A stretch of DNA of 64,000 nucleotides from Sphingomonas sp. HMP9 (GCF_013374115.1 NZ_AP022673.1:772501-836500); one strand, 5' to 3'; counted from the first letter of the stretch, positions 28,203-37,612 are shown. Translations and numbers: made by a program. Notes: generated from the sequence alone by a model not told the origin.

Positions 28203-30026
28203 ATGCACGCCTATCGCACCCATAACTGCGCCGCCCTCCGTCCCGAACAGGTCGGCGAGGAGGTCCGCGTATCGGGCTGGGTCCACAAGAAGCGCGATCA
28301 CGGCGACCTGGTCTTCATCGATCTGCGCGATCATTACGGCATCACGCAGATCGTCACCGACGTGTCGGGCCCCGTCTTCAAGGTCATCGAGGGCCTGAAG
28401 AGCGAGAGCGTCGTCACGATAACCGGCAAGGTGACCGCACGCGCACCCGAGGCGGTGAACCCGAACCTGCCGACCGGCGGCATCGAGGTCCGCGCGACCG
28501 CCGCGACCGTCCAGTCGATGGCGGGCGAACTGCCGATGCCCGTCGCGGGCGAGGCCGAGTACCCCGAGGATATCCGCCTGCGCTATCGCTATCTCGACCT
28601 GCGTCGCGAGCGGCTCCACGCCAACATCATGCTCCGCAGCCAGGTCATTACCTCGCTGCGCAACCGCATGAACGGGCAGGGATTCACCGAATTCCAGACG
28701 CCGATCCTGACCGCGTCGAGCCCCGAGGGCGCGCGCGATTATCTCGTCCCCAGCCGGGTCCATCCGGGCAAGTTCTACGCGCTCCCGCAGGCGCCGCAGA
28801 TGTTCAAGCAGCTGCTGATGGTGGCCGGCTTCGACCGCTATTTCCAGATCGCACCCTGCTTCCGCGACGAGGACGCACGCGCCGACCGTTCGCCGGGCGA
28901 GTTCTACCAGCTCGATTTCGAGATGAGCTTCGTCACGCAGGACGACGTGTTCAACGCGATCGAGCCCGTCCTGCACGGCGTGTTCGAGGAGTTCGCCGAC
29001 TGGCAGGGCAAGGGTAGGCAGGTCTCCGCGCTACCGTTCAAGCGCATCCCCTACCGCGAATCGATGCTGAAATATGGCAGCGACAAGCCCGATCTGCGCA
29101 ACCCGATCCTGATCCACGACGTCGGCCATCACTTCGTCGATTCGGGCTTCGGCCTGTTCGCCGGGATCGTCGCCGGCGGTGACGTGGTCCGCGCGATCCC
29201 CGCGCCGAACACCGCCGAGAAGAGCCGCAAGTTCTTCACCGACATGAACGACTGGGCGCGCGCCGAAGGTCATGCCGGGCTCGGCTACATCACGCAGAAG
29301 AATGGCGAGTTGGGTGGTCCGATCGCCAAGAACCACGGCGAGGAAGCGACCCGGAAACTGATCGCCGAGATGGGTCTTGGCCCCAACGACGGCATCTTCT
29401 TCGCCGCCGGCAAGGAACTCGCCGCCGCCAAGCTCGCCGGTGCCGCCCGCGCGCGGATCGGTGCCGACCTCGGCATGATCGACGAGAACCGCTTCGAATT
29501 CTGCTGGATCGTCGACTTCCCGATGTTTGAATATGACGAGGACGCCAAGAAGGTCGACTTCAGCCACAACCCGTTCTCGATGCCGCAGGGCGAGATGGAC
29601 GCGCTGGAAAACAAGGATCCGCTCGATATCCTCGCCTATCAGTACGACATCGTCTGCAACGGCGTCGAACTGTCGTCGGGCGCGATCCGGAACCACCGTC
29701 CCGAGATCATGTACAAGGCGTTCGAGATCGCGGGCTACACGCAGGCCGATGTCGACACGAACTTTGCTGGCATGATCAACGCGTTCAAGGTCGGCGCGCC
29801 GCCGCACGGCGGGTCGGCGCCGGGGATCGACCGGATGGTCATGCTGCTCGCGGGCGAGCCGAACATCCGCGAGGTCGTGCTATTCCCGATGAACCAGAAG
29901 GCCGAGGACCTGATGATGGGCGCGCCGAGCCCGGTCAGCGCCAAGCAGTTGAAGGAACTCAACATCCGCCTGACCGTCGATGGCCCGAAGGATCCGGCCA
30001 AGGTGGTCGCACCCAACGCCGGGTAA
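28203..30026 (+). CDS. aspS: Aspartyl-tRNA synthetase
   Basis: Class II synthetase charging tRNA with aspartate; it may be non-discriminating (also tRNA-Asn), which this window cannot resolve. It has 607 residues. An N-terminal OB-fold anticodon-binding domain (about 1-115, [23 protein letters not shown]) is followed by the class II core with motif 2 ([24 protein letters not shown]), a bacterial GAD insertion (about 300-420) and motif 3 ([13 protein letters not shown]). The start ATG at 28203 begins [10 protein letters not shown]; the upstream open frame is not conserved. Confidence 0.96.
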   Translation: MHAYRTHNCAALRPEQVGEEVRVSGWVHKKRDHGDLVFIDLRDHYGITQIVTDVSGPVFKVIEGLKSESVVTITGKVTARAPEAVNPNLPTGGIEVRATAATVQSMAGELPMPVAGEAEYPEDIRLRYRYLDLRRERLHANIMLRSQVITSLRNRMNGQGFTEFQTPILTASSPEGARDYLVPSRVHPGKFYALPQAPQMFKQLLMVAGFDRYFQIAPCFRDEDARADRSPGEFYQLDFEMSFVTQDDVFNAIEPVLHGVFEEFADWQGKGRQVSALPFKRIPYRESMLKYGSDKPDLRNPILIHDVGHHFVDSGFGLFAGIVAGGDVVRAIPAPNTAEKSRKFFTDMNDWARAEGHAGLGYITQKNGELGGPIAKNHGEEATRKLIAEMGLGPNDGIFFAAGKELAAAKLAGAARARIGADLGMIDENRFEFCWIVDFPMFEYDEDAKKVDFSHNPFSMPQGEMDALENKDPLDILAYQYDIVCNGVELSSGAIRNHRPEIMYKAFEIAGYTQADVDTNFAGMINAFKVGAPPHGGSAPGIDRMVMLLAGEPNIREVVLFPMNQKAEDLMMGAPSPVSAKQLKELNIRLTVDGPKDPAKVVAPNAG

Positions 30027-30030
30027 TGGC

Positions 30031-30175
30031 CTAAACCCTCTCCCCGGCGGGGAGAGGGAAAGCGCGCAAAGCGAGCGAGGGTGAGGGCACGTTCAGTCAT
30101 GGACCGCGTGCCCTCATTCTCCCACCTGCAAGCGCGGCCGAGCCCCTCCCTCTCCCCCGAGGAGAGAGGGTTTAG
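30031..30175. repeat. Long imperfect palindrome ending CTAAACCCTCTCC / GAGAGGGTTTAG
   Basis: CTAAACCCTCTC (30031-30042) pairs with GAGAGGGTTTAG (30164-30175). Just inside the left end, CCTCTCCCCGGCGGGGAGAGG is itself a hairpin. The middle contains a GTGAGGGCACG / CGTGCCCTCA pair. It occupies half of the 310-base gap between aspS and ppk2. No second copy was found in the window, but its design resembles the other extragenic elements here. Confidence 0.7.
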
Positions 30176-30232
30176 AGTTGGGTACCGCACCGCTTTCGAC
30201 TGGGTCTCGATCGGCGCGGTCCCGGCCTCATC

Positions 30233-30340
30233 ATGACCGTAGCGGAAATCCTGCTCTCGATCGGCTATTATTGGTTCGTCTTGCGTCGTCGCGGCCCTTG
30301 GAACGTTCATACCCCACGAGCGACGGAGAGAAATGCATGA
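30233..30340 (+). CDS. Possible 35-residue ORF coupled to ppk2
   Basis: An ATG at 30233 opens a 35-codon frame (MTVAEILLSIGYYWFVLRRR...) ending with TGA at 30338-30340, which overlaps the ppk2 ATG by four bases (ATGA). The N-terminal half is hydrophobic and followed by three arginines, so it could be a tiny membrane peptide. No convincing Shine-Dalgarno precedes the ATG. The stop/start overlap is the only evidence; treat as hypothetical. Confidence 0.3.
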   Translation: MTVAEILLSIGYYWFVLRRRGPWNVHTPRATERNA

Positions 30341-31113
30341 CGATCCATCTGGCCGATTACGAAAGCGGCGACGCCTACGACGGCAAGTACAAGCGCGACC
30401 TTGCAAAACTGCAGGAGCGCCTGGAGCACATCCAGGTCGCGCACATCGTCGGGGGCACGCGCGCGATCGTCATGTTCGAGGGCTGGGACGCTGCGGGCAA
30501 GGGCGGCATCATCCAGCGCCTGTCCGCTGAGTGGGATCCCCGCAACTACAAGGTTTGGCCGATCGCCGCGCCGACCGCGGACGAGAAGGCGCACCATTTC
30601 CTCTGGCGCTTCTGGAACCGCCTGCCGGCCAACGGCAATATCGCGGTATTCGATCGCAGCTGGTACGGCCGGGTCCTGGTCGAGCGCGTCGAAGGGTTCG
30701 CCAGCGAAACCCAATGGCGCCACGCCTATGAAGAGATCAACGCGTTCGAGGCGCAGCAGGTCGAGAGCGGCACGACGCTGATCAAGCTGTTCGTCCATAC
30801 CACGCAGAAGGAGCAGGACCGTCGCCTCGAGGCGCGGCTCGACGATCCGTGGAAGCACTGGAAGACCGGGCTCGACGATTACCACAATCGGTCGAAGCGC
30901 GGCGACTATCTGGAGGCGATGGTGGAGATGTTCGCGCGCACCGATACCGCGACCGCACCGTGGACCGTGATCGACGGCAACGACAAAAAGGCGGCCCGGA
31001 TCGCAGCGCTGACGCTGATCGCGGACCGCCTCGAAGCGAGCGTATCGATGGTCCCGCCAGCGCTAGACCCTAAGGTCAAGCGTGTGGCGGAAAAGGCGTT
31101 GGGCCTTCGCTGA
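30337..31113 (+). CDS. ppk2: Polyphosphate kinase 2 family protein
   Basis: Cytosolic P-loop enzyme that uses polyphosphate to phosphorylate nucleotides (or the reverse). It has 258 residues, a single-domain PPK2. Walker A is GWDAAGKGG at residues 49-57, and the Walker B/lid region DRSWYGRVLVERVEGF starts at Asp106. The nucleotide class preference (ADP, AMP or GDP) cannot be read with certainty. The start ATG at 30337 follows CGGAGAG. A longer in-frame start upstream lies within the intergenic repeat region. With ppk1 and ppx 5 kb away, this gives the cell both polyphosphate kinase types. Confidence 0.92.
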   Translation: MTIHLADYESGDAYDGKYKRDLAKLQERLEHIQVAHIVGGTRAIVMFEGWDAAGKGGIIQRLSAEWDPRNYKVWPIAAPTADEKAHHFLWRFWNRLPANGNIAVFDRSWYGRVLVERVEGFASETQWRHAYEEINAFEAQQVESGTTLIKLFVHTTQKEQDRRLEARLDDPWKHWKTGLDDYHNRSKRGDYLEAMVEMFARTDTATAPWTVIDGNDKKAARIAALTLIADRLEASVSMVPPALDPKVKRVAEKALGLR

Positions 31114-31117
31114 CCCG

Positions 31118-31780
31118 TTAGGCTTTTGCGGCGTTGGCCTCTGTTGCCTCAGCCTGGATGAACTCGTCATCCGAGTTGAGCAGCAGCATCTGGCCCTTGT
31201 CGATGCCGAAATACGCACCGCGAAGCGCCAGCGTGCCGGCGGACTCGGCCCGTCTGACGAACGGGAAGGTGCGCAGGTTGGCGATCGAGGTGCGGACGGA
31301 CTCGAGTTCCATCTCGCGACCGGCCTCGTCGCTGTCACCATATTTGGCGATGACCTTCTCGCGCGCGCCGTCGAGCAGGCTGACCCAGTCGGACACGAAG
31401 CCGCCGGCACCATGGTCCGCGTCGGCAAATGCCTGGGTCAGCGCGGCCTTGCAGCCACCGCACTTCTCGTGGCCCATCACGACGATCTCTTCGACCTTCA
31501 GCTGGGTTACGGCGAACTCGATCGCCGCCGACACGCCGTGATGGCCGCCACCGGTCTCGTAGGGCGGCACCAGATTGGCGACGTTGCGGACGACGAACAC
31601 TTCGCCGGGCAGCGTGTCGAAGATCTGCGCGGGTTCGACGCGGCTGTCCGAACAGGCGATGATCATCACCTTCGGGCTCTGACCTTCCTGCAGCTCCTTC
31701 CAGCGCTCGCGCTGCTGCTCCCAGGGGCCATCCTTGAAGCGGTGATAGCCTTCGATCATTTCCGGAAAGTGAGTGGGCAC
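31118..31780 (-). CDS. can: Beta-class carbonic anhydrase
   Basis: Zinc enzyme interconverting CO2 and bicarbonate. It has 220 residues. Zinc ligands are in ACSDSRVEP (Cys and Asp) and in [10 protein letters not shown] (His and Cys), the usual beta-class arrangement. The frame is open upstream, but the GTG at 31780 is preceded by GAAAGG at six bases and yields the family start [17 protein letters not shown]. It is divergent from lipA. The gap between them holds a strong palindrome (31801-31831) that could serve as an operator for either gene. It converges on ppk2 with only four bases between stops. Confidence 0.94.
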   Translation of the reverse strand: MPTHFPEMIEGYHRFKDGPWEQQRERWKELQEGQSPKVMIIACSDSRVEPAQIFDTLPGEVFVVRNVANLVPPYETGGGHHGVSAAIEFAVTQLKVEEIVVMGHEKCGGCKAALTQAFADADHGAGGFVSDWVSLLDGAREKVIAKYGDSDEAGREMELESVRTSIANLRTFPFVRRAESAGTLALRGAYFGIDKGQMLLLNSDDEFIQAEATEANAAKA

Positions 31781-31800
31781 GGTTAGCCTTTCATGGACGG

Positions 31801-31831
31801 TTGCATTGCAACATGACAAACTTGTCATGTT
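31801..31831. promoter_or_regulatory. Abutting palindromes in the can/lipA divergent gap
   Basis: TTGCATTGCAA (31801-31811) is a perfect palindrome around one central base. It touches a second palindrome, AACATGACAA (31810-31819), two bases, TTGTCATGTT (31822-31831), which is perfect over ten base pairs per arm. The pair lies 21 bases before the can GTG and about 110 bases before the lipA start. The symmetry and placement suggest a dimeric regulator site controlling can. The regulator is unknown; the sequence is not a match I recognise to Fur, FNR or LexA boxes. Confidence 0.55.
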
Positions 31832-31938
31832 CCAACTGGTTCCCGGGGAAGTTTTTATCCTCGGCGAACGGTGATTCCAAGCCGACGACGCGATCGGCTG
31901 CCATTGTCTCAAGAGCAGGGCGGGGCTATCTGGCGTCC

Positions 31939-32865
31939 ATGAACGACATGACCCCGATGGCTGCGCCGGTTCGTGCGCGCAAGCCCGACTGGATCCGCGT
32001 CAAGGCGCCGACCTCCGCTGGCTTCGCAAAAACCCGCGAGCTGATGCGATCGAAAAGCCTCACCACGGTATGCGAAGAGGCGGCATGCCCGAACATCGGC
32101 GAATGCTGGTCGAAGAAGCATGCCACGGTGATGATCCTCGGCGATACCTGCACACGGGCGTGCGCGTTCTGCAACGTCAAGACGGGCATGCCGCGCGCGG
32201 TCGACCGGATGGAGCCGCAGAACGTCGCCGATGCGGCTGCGCAGATGGGGCTCAATCACATCGTCATTACGTCAGTCGATCGTGACGACCTTCCCGATGG
32301 CGGTGCGTCGCAGTTCGTGAAGGTCATCCAGGCGATCCGCGCGTCGAACCCGACCACGACGATCGAGATTCTGACGCCCGACTTCCGCAACAAGGCGCAG
32401 GCCGCGATCGAGTCGATCGTCGAGGCGCGTCCGGACGTCTACAACCACAACCTAGAGACGGTGCCGCGGCTCTATCCGACGATCCGCCCGGGCGCGCGCT
32501 ATTACGCGTCGCTGCGGCTGCTGGAGAGTGTGAAGCGCCACGACCCGTCGATCTTCACCAAGTCGGGTGTGATGCTCGGGCTGGGCGAGGAGCGTCTGGA
32601 GATCCATCAGGTGATGGACGACATGCGCTGTGCCGACATCGATTTCCTGACGATGGGTCAGTATCTCCAGCCGACGCCGCGTCATGCGAAGGTCGCCGAG
32701 TTCGTGCCGCCCAAGGCGTTCGACGCCTATGCCTCGATCGCGCGCGCCAAGGGCTTCCTGCTGGTCGCGTCGTCGCCGTTGACGCGGTCGAGCTATCACG
32801 CCGGCGACGATTTCGAGCAGTTGCGTGCCAATCGTGATGCCAAGCTGGGCGTCGTGCGCATCTGA
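31939..32865 (+). CDS. lipA: Lipoyl synthase
   Basis: Radical-SAM enzyme inserting two sulfurs into protein-bound octanoyl groups. It has 308 residues. The auxiliary-cluster cysteines are in [12 protein letters not shown] and the SAM-cluster cysteines are in CTRACAFC (CxxxCxxC). The C-terminal serine of the RSSYHAG motif ligates the auxiliary cluster. I start it at 31939 ([24 protein letters not shown]). The frame is open to 31801, but that region carries the palindromes. The Shine-Dalgarno is weak, and ATGs at codons 4 and 7 are alternatives. The stop overlaps the next gene by one base (TGATG). Confidence 0.95.
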   Translation: MNDMTPMAAPVRARKPDWIRVKAPTSAGFAKTRELMRSKSLTTVCEEAACPNIGECWSKKHATVMILGDTCTRACAFCNVKTGMPRAVDRMEPQNVADAAAQMGLNHIVITSVDRDDLPDGGASQFVKVIQAIRASNPTTTIEILTPDFRNKAQAAIESIVEARPDVYNHNLETVPRLYPTIRPGARYYASLRLLESVKRHDPSIFTKSGVMLGLGEERLEIHQVMDDMRCADIDFLTMGQYLQPTPRHAKVAEFVPPKAFDAYASIARAKGFLLVASSPLTRSSYHAGDDFEQLRANRDAKLGVVRI

Positions 32866-33338
32866 TGCCCAAGCATTCGGAAACGCGTCACTTGCCGTAC
32901 ACGCCTGAGCAGATGTTCGACCTGGTGGCCGATGTCGGTCGCTACGCCGAATTCCTGCCTTGGGTCAGCGCGATGCGGGTGCGATCGAACAGCGAGACCG
33001 AGACGCTCGCGGACATGATCGTCGGCTTCAAGGGCCTGCGCGAGACGTTCACCTCGCGCGTCGAGAAGGTCCGGCCGAGCGAACTCACCGTCGATTATGT
33101 CGACGGTCCGCTCAAATATCTGCGCAACGAATGGCATTTCCGGCCCGAGCCGCAGGGCTGCGCGGTCGATTTCACCGTCGACTTTGCGTTCAAAAACCGG
33201 ATGTTCGAGATGATCGCCGGGCAGGTCTTCGGTGCCGCACTGCGCAAGATGATCGGCGCGTTCGAGACGCGGGCGGCCGAGCTCTACGGCGCCGACGCGT
33301 CCGGCAGCAAAAGTTCGAGCGCCCACAACGCGGCCTGA
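32865..33338 (+). CDS. COQ10/RatA-type START-domain protein
   Basis: SRPBCC-fold protein related to yeast Coq10 (ubiquinone binding) and E. coli RatA. It has 157 residues. The pattern TRHLPYTPEQMFDLVADVGRYAEFLPWVSAMRV, the middle FTSRVEKVRPSELTVDYVDGPLKYL and the C-terminal FEMIAGQVFGAALRKMIGAFETRA cover the whole domain. It is coupled to lipA by TGATG; lipA-coq10 adjacency is common in alphaproteobacteria. Its last 55 bases overlap the 3' end of the convergent pncC gene. Role in respiratory quinone handling is by homology. Confidence 0.9.
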   Translation: MPKHSETRHLPYTPEQMFDLVADVGRYAEFLPWVSAMRVRSNSETETLADMIVGFKGLRETFTSRVEKVRPSELTVDYVDGPLKYLRNEWHFRPEPQGCAVDFTVDFAFKNRMFEMIAGQVFGAALRKMIGAFETRAAELYGADASGSKSSSAHNAA

Positions 33339-33799
33339 AGTCGGATCCCGCCGCGCCCCAGATCGCCGAAGTCTTTCCGGTCGGCATGGACGTCGGACGG
33401 GTCGCTGCCCTTTTCCGCACGGCCGAACACGACCGTACCGACCGGCTTCTTCAGCGAGCCGCCACCCGGACCGGCGACGCCAGTGATCGCGACCGCAATG
33501 TCCGCGCCCGATTGCTTGAGTGCGGCTTGGGCCATGCTCCAGGCGACTGCGATCGACACCGCGCCGAACGTTTCCAGCACGTCCGAACTGATCTTGAGCA
33601 CGCCGAGCTTGGCCGCGTTCGAATAGGTGACGAAGCCGACCTCGAACACGTCCGACGACCCGGGGATCTCGGTCAGCGCCGCAGCGACGAGGCCACCGGT
33701 GCAGCTCTCGGCGACCGCGACGCGGCGTCCGATGGCGCGATTTTCCTCGATCACCCGACGCGCCGCGTCGACGAGTTCGGCGGGAAGGATCGTATCCAT
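33284..33799 (-). CDS. pncC: Nicotinamide-nucleotide amidase (CinA C-terminal domain, PncC)
   Basis: Deamidates NMN to nicotinic acid mononucleotide in NAD recycling. It has 171 residues containing only the CinA C-terminal domain. Motifs: RVAVAESCTGGLVAAALTEIPGSS near the N-terminus and AVAITGVAGPGGGSLKKPVGTVVFG in the centre. The start ATG at 33799 overlaps the stop of the hypothetical upstream (TGATG). The stop lies 55 bases inside the oppositely oriented START-domain gene, an unusually long convergent overlap in which the last 18 codons of both genes are read from the same bases. Confidence 0.9.
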   Translation of the reverse strand: MDTILPAELVDAARRVIEENRAIGRRVAVAESCTGGLVAAALTEIPGSSDVFEVGFVTYSNAAKLGVLKISSDVLETFGAVSIAVAWSMAQAALKQSGADIAVAITGVAGPGGGSLKKPVGTVVFGRAEKGSDPSDVHADRKDFGDLGRGGIRLQAALWALELLLPDASAP

Positions 33800-34323
33800 C
33801 AGCGAGTCTCCACCGAGCACAGGGGCAACGACGCGACCGAGATAGCACCCCCACGCGTCTTTTGCGATTTGAGGTAGCGCAGCGTCTCGACGACGATCCC
33901 CGCGGTGTTGCGGGGCGGCAACGGTTCGAGCAGCGCGACGAGCCGGTCGATCGTCGCGCAATCGCGCAGCGCGATCCGCCCGACGATCTGCGGCACGAGC
34001 AACGTCGTCAGCAACGGGCGCGCGAAATCGGAGTCGAGCAGTGCATCGACCGCAGGATCGCTGAGCTTGACGATCGCCGCGCGGGCCGCCGGCCATGCCC
34101 GCTCGGCTTCTGTCTCGTACCGCCCGATGAGCGCGCTCGACTGCCGCCGAATCAGGCTGGCCGCCGGGAGCTGCGCCGCACAGACCCGCCCGGTCTCGCG
34201 GAGAATGTCGGGCATCGCGACCAAGGTCAGCGATTCGGCCTCCGCACCGGTGAGGCAACGCGGTTGCGCCACCGCCGGGCTTGCGAGCAAGGCGATCGTC
34301 GCAAGCGCGGCAACGATCTTCAA
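33799..34323 (-). CDS. Exported hypothetical protein between ispDF and pncC
   Basis: Family not recognised. It has 174 residues. A clear signal peptide (KIVAALATIALLASPAVAQ, cleavage after about residue 19) is followed by a mostly helical domain with four cysteines (RCLTG, VCAAQ, DCATI, LCSVE) that could form two disulfides. The reading frame has no ATG or GTG before the signal peptide. TTG at 34323 is the only sensible start and overlaps the ispDF stop as TTGA. GGGA lies about ten bases upstream. It ends in a one-base overlap with pncC. This is a conserved-looking operon position, but function is unknown. Confidence 0.75.
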   Translation of the reverse strand: MKIVAALATIALLASPAVAQPRCLTGAEAESLTLVAMPDILRETGRVCAAQLPAASLIRRQSSALIGRYETEAERAWPAARAAIVKLSDPAVDALLDSDFARPLLTTLLVPQIVGRIALRDCATIDRLVALLEPLPPRNTAGIVVETLRYLKSQKTRGGAISVASLPLCSVETR

Positions 34324-35471
34324 AACGGTGATCCCGGGACGCGGACGGTTGCGACGGCCTGTGCCGCGATGCCTTCACCGCGGCCCGTGAAGCCGAGACG
34401 TTCGGTCGTCGTCGCCTTGACGCTCACCCGATCGATCGAGAGCCCGAGCAGGTCCGCGATCCGCGCGGTCATCGCAGCGCGGTGCGGGCCGATCTTCGGC
34501 GCCTCGCACATTAATGTCAGGTCGACGAAATCGATCCGGCCATGTTTGTCGGCGATGAGCTTCGCGGCGTGCTGGAGGAACTGCGCGGAGTCGGCGCCCT
34601 TCCACTGCGGGTCGCTCGGCGGGAAATGCGTGCCGATATCCCCCGCCGCGATCGTACCCAGCAGCGCGTCGGTCAGCGCATGAAGCGCGACGTCCGCATC
34701 GCTATGCCCAGAAAGGCCCTTGTCGTGCGGGATCAGCACGCCGCCGAGCCACAACTCCTCCCCAGCTTCGAGCCGGTGAACGTCGAAGCCCATCGCGGTG
34801 CGGGTCTCGTATGCGACACGCGCTTCCGCGGCGGCGAAATCTTCGGGGTGGGTGACTTTCTCGAGCATCGCCGAGCCCTGCACCAACGCGACGCCGACGC
34901 CAAGCCGTCGCACCATCTGCGCGTCGTCGGTCGCCTCTTCGTCCGCCGGCCAGATGGCATGCGCAGCCCGCAGCGCCTCCACGGCGAACGCCTGCGGAGT
35001 CTGCACCCGGTTGAGGTCGCCACGCGGCACGATATTGCCGAGCAGGACACTGCCGCGGGCGAGCGTATCGGTCACTGGCAGCACAGGAATGGCCGCGTCC
35101 CTGGTCTTCAAGGCGTCGACAAGCGAATCGATGACCACGGCGGAAAGAAAGGGACGCGCCGCATCGTGGATCAGCACATGTGTTGCCGCGCCGACCGCTG
35201 CGAGCCCGTTCGCAACCGACTCGCGCCGCGTCGCACCGCCGACGACGATCGTCGCATCGCCCCCAAGCGCAACGACCGCAATGTCCTGCTGCCCGTCGGC
35301 CACCACGACGATCGTCTCGGCAATCGCCGGATGCGCGGCGAACGCGTCATACGAATAGGCGATCATCGGTCGCCCGCCGATGCGCGCATATTGCTTGGGA
35401 ACCGCGCCCCCGGCGCGCACGCCGGTTCCGGCGGCGACGATGATCGCGACGATACGCTGTCCATGGGCCAT
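34320..35471 (-). CDS. ispDF: Bifunctional IspD/IspF isoprenoid enzyme
   Basis: Two steps of the MEP pathway in one chain. The N-terminal half is 4-diphosphocytidyl-2-C-methyl-D-erythritol synthase and the C-terminal half is 2-C-methyl-D-erythritol-2,4-cyclodiphosphate synthase. It has 383 residues. IspD (about 1-223) has the nucleotide loop AAGTGVRAGGAVPKQY and HDAARPF. IspF (about 226-383) begins MGFDVHRLEAGEELWLGG, with metal ligands Asp and His in DVH and the histidine of HSDADVALHAL. The fusion is characteristic of alphaproteobacteria. The gene is divergent from dusB. Confidence 0.96.
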   Translation of the reverse strand: MAHGQRIVAIIVAAGTGVRAGGAVPKQYARIGGRPMIAYSYDAFAAHPAIAETIVVVADGQQDIAVVALGGDATIVVGGATRRESVANGLAAVGAATHVLIHDAARPFLSAVVIDSLVDALKTRDAAIPVLPVTDTLARGSVLLGNIVPRGDLNRVQTPQAFAVEALRAAHAIWPADEEATDDAQMVRRLGVGVALVQGSAMLEKVTHPEDFAAAEARVAYETRTAMGFDVHRLEAGEELWLGGVLIPHDKGLSGHSDADVALHALTDALLGTIAAGDIGTHFPPSDPQWKGADSAQFLQHAAKLIADKHGRIDFVDLTLMCEAPKIGPHRAAMTARIADLLGLSIDRVSVKATTTERLGFTGRGEGIAAQAVATVRVPGSPF

Positions 35472-35562
35472 CCCCGCGCCCTAGCGGTTCGTCCCGACGC
35501 TCGCCAGTCTTGCGGCACACCGCAGGACAGGGTAGGGGGATGCCTCTTTTTCAGGCACATCC

Positions 35563-36561
35563 ATGCGTAACTTGACCCCCATCCAGATCGGTCCCGTCCG
35601 GATCGAAAGCCCCGTCGTGCTCGCGCCGATGACCGGCGTCACCGATATGCCGTTCCGCACTTTGGTGCGACGCTATGGCTCCGGCCTCAACGTCACCGAG
35701 ATGGTGGCGAGCCAGGCCGCGATCCGCGAGACGCGCCAGTCGCTGCAGAAGGCGGCGTGGGACCGGCTCGAGGAACCGGTGTCGATGCAGCTGATCGGCT
35801 GCACGCCGTACGAGATGGGCGAGGCGGCCAAGCTCAGCCAGGATCGCGGCGCGGCGATCATCGACATCAACATGGGCTGCCCGGTGCGCAAGGTCGTCAA
35901 CGGCGATGCGGGCTCGGCGCTGATGCGCGACACAAAGCTCGCCAGTGCGATCATCGAAGCGACGGTCAAGGCCGTCGACGTCCCCGTGACGCTGAAGATG
36001 CGGATGGGCTGGTGCCACGACAGTCTCAACGCGCCCGATCTCGCGCGGATCGCCGAGGACCTCGGCATCAAGCTGATCACCGTCCACGGCCGCACGCGCA
36101 ACCAGATGTACAAGGGCAGCGCGGACTGGGGCTTCGTCCGCAAGGTCAAGGACGCGGTGAGCGTGCCGGTGATCGTCAACGGCGACATCTGCACGATCGA
36201 GGATGCCGAAGCGGCCATGGACCAGTCCGGCGCCGACGGCCTGATGATCGGTCGCGGCAGCTATGGCCGTCCCTGGGTGCTCGGCCAGGTGATGGAATGG
36301 TTCGCCACCGGCCGCCGCATCGAAGACCCGTCGATCACCGAACAATATGACGCGATAGCAGGCCATTACGAGGCGATGCTCGAGCATTACGGGATCGAGA
36401 CCGGCGTCAACATGGCGCGCAAGCATATCGGCTGGTACACCAAGGGACTGCCGGGTTCGGCCGAGTTCCGCAACAAGGTGAACCAGGTTCCCGACCCCAA
36501 GCAGGTCAAGGCGATGCTGGCCGAGTTCTACGCTCCCTGGCGCGAACTTGCAGCGGCGTGA
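35563..36561 (+). CDS. dusB: tRNA-dihydrouridine synthase B
   Basis: FMN-dependent reduction of uridine in the tRNA D-loop. It has 332 residues. An FMN-binding TIM barrel (about 10-240) carries the catalytic cysteine in [21 protein letters not shown]. Phosphate-binding motifs [14 protein letters not shown] and [10 protein letters not shown] are followed by a C-terminal helical RNA-binding domain. It is first gene of the dusB-ntrB-ntrC unit; the ntrB frame starts within its last 14 bases. The dusB-ntrB link parallels the E. coli dusB-fis arrangement only loosely. Confidence 0.95.
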   Translation: MRNLTPIQIGPVRIESPVVLAPMTGVTDMPFRTLVRRYGSGLNVTEMVASQAAIRETRQSLQKAAWDRLEEPVSMQLIGCTPYEMGEAAKLSQDRGAAIIDINMGCPVRKVVNGDAGSALMRDTKLASAIIEATVKAVDVPVTLKMRMGWCHDSLNAPDLARIAEDLGIKLITVHGRTRNQMYKGSADWGFVRKVKDAVSVPVIVNGDICTIEDAEAAMDQSGADGLMIGRGSYGRPWVLGQVMEWFATGRRIEDPSITEQYDAIAGHYEAMLEHYGIETGVNMARKHIGWYTKGLPGSAEFRNKVNQVPDPKQVKAMLAEFYAPWRELAAA

Positions 36562-37612
36562 CACCAGCTTACGCGGACGGCCGGGCTTCGCCGACCTGTT
36601 CGCGGCCTTGCCGGTCGCGGTCGTCGTCGTCGATCCCGATCACCGCGTCGCGCATGCCAACGCGCTCGCCGAACAATTGCTGAACCTGTCCGAGCGGCTG
36701 ATGATCGGTCAACCGCTCGACGCGATCATCCCGCCGCCCGACGATCCGCGCAACCGCGATGGCCACGGCCTGGCTGTCTACGACACCGAGATAGCGACCG
36801 CGCGTGGCGTGAAGATTCGCGTCGATTTCGCCGAGACGCAGATCGCCGACTATCCCGGCTGGCGCGCGATCACGCTGCATTCCGCCGCGACTTCACGGCG
36901 GCTCGGCCATTCCGCAGACCGCGCTGCCGGCGCTAGGGCTGCGGTCGGCGCCGCGGCGATGCTCGCCCATGAGATCAAGAACCCGCTGTCGGGCATCCGC
37001 GGTGCGGCCCAACTGCTCGGTGCAGGCGAACTCACCACGCTGATCGTGACCGAGGTCGACCGCATCGCCGCGCTGATCGACCGGATGCAGGATTTCAGCG
37101 ACACGCGGCCCTTGCCGCTCGCCAGCGAGAACATCTACCCGCTGCTGGGTCATGCCCGTCGGCTCGCGCTGGCCGGGTTCGCACGCGGCATCGTGATCGA
37201 GGAACGCTTCGATCCGTCGCTCCCGCCCGCACAGATCAACCGCGACGCACTGCTTCAGATCGTCATAAACCTCCTCAAGAACGCCCGCGAAGCGGTTAGA
37301 GACGAACGCGAACCACGCATCGTGATGACGACCGCCTACCGCCACGGCATCACCGTCAGTTCGGCGCCGGGCAAACCGCGCCTGCCACTGCCGATCGAGA
37401 TTTGCGTGTTCGACAACGGCCCGGGCGCGCCCGCCGATATCGCCGACCATCTGTTCGATCCGTTCGTGTCCGGCCGTCGCGAAGGGCAGGGGCTCGGCCT
37501 CGCGCTCGTCGACAAGCTGACGCGCGACATGGGCGGCATTGTCCAATACGCCCGCGAAGGGAATCCCGAGATGACCGTCCTCCGCTTGCTGCTTCCCAGA
37601 GCGGCATCATGA
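36548..37612 (+). CDS. ntrB: Nitrogen regulation sensor kinase NtrB
   Basis: Cytosolic histidine kinase that phosphorylates NtrC under nitrogen limitation, controlled by PII. It has 354 residues. A PAS domain (about 12-110, beginning [21 protein letters not shown]) is followed by the H-box [19 protein letters not shown] with the phosphorylated histidine (residue 139 counted from this start). The N-box [10 protein letters not shown] and G-box DNGPGAP follow. There is no transmembrane segment. The start is uncertain: TTG at 36548 overlaps dusB, and no ATG or GTG precedes the PAS domain in this frame. It overlaps ntrC by ATGA. Confidence 0.93.
   Translation: MQRRDTSLRGRPGFADLFAALPVAVVVVDPDHRVAHANALAEQLLNLSERLMIGQPLDAIIPPPDDPRNRDGHGLAVYDTEIATARGVKIRVDFAETQIADYPGWRAITLHSAATSRRLGHSADRAAGARAAVGAAAMLAHEIKNPLSGIRGAAQLLGAGELTTLIVTEVDRIAALIDRMQDFSDTRPLPLASENIYPLLGHARRLALAGFARGIVIEERFDPSLPPAQINRDALLQIVINLLKNAREAVRDEREPRIVMTTAYRHGITVSSAPGKPRLPLPIEICVFDNGPGAPADIADHLFDPFVSGRREGQGLGLALVDKLTRDMGGIVQYAREGNPEMTVLRLLLPRAAS

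Noticed and set aside
27132..28976. 614-codon minus-strand frame across rnd and aspS
   Set aside because: It crosses the divergent promoter and two well-supported genes on different strands; composition is that of a GC-shadow frame.
30178..30336. N-terminal extension of PPK2
   Set aside because: The extension (Ser/Arg-rich) overlaps the end of the palindromic region and lacks family similarity; the ATG at 30337 has a proper ribosome site.
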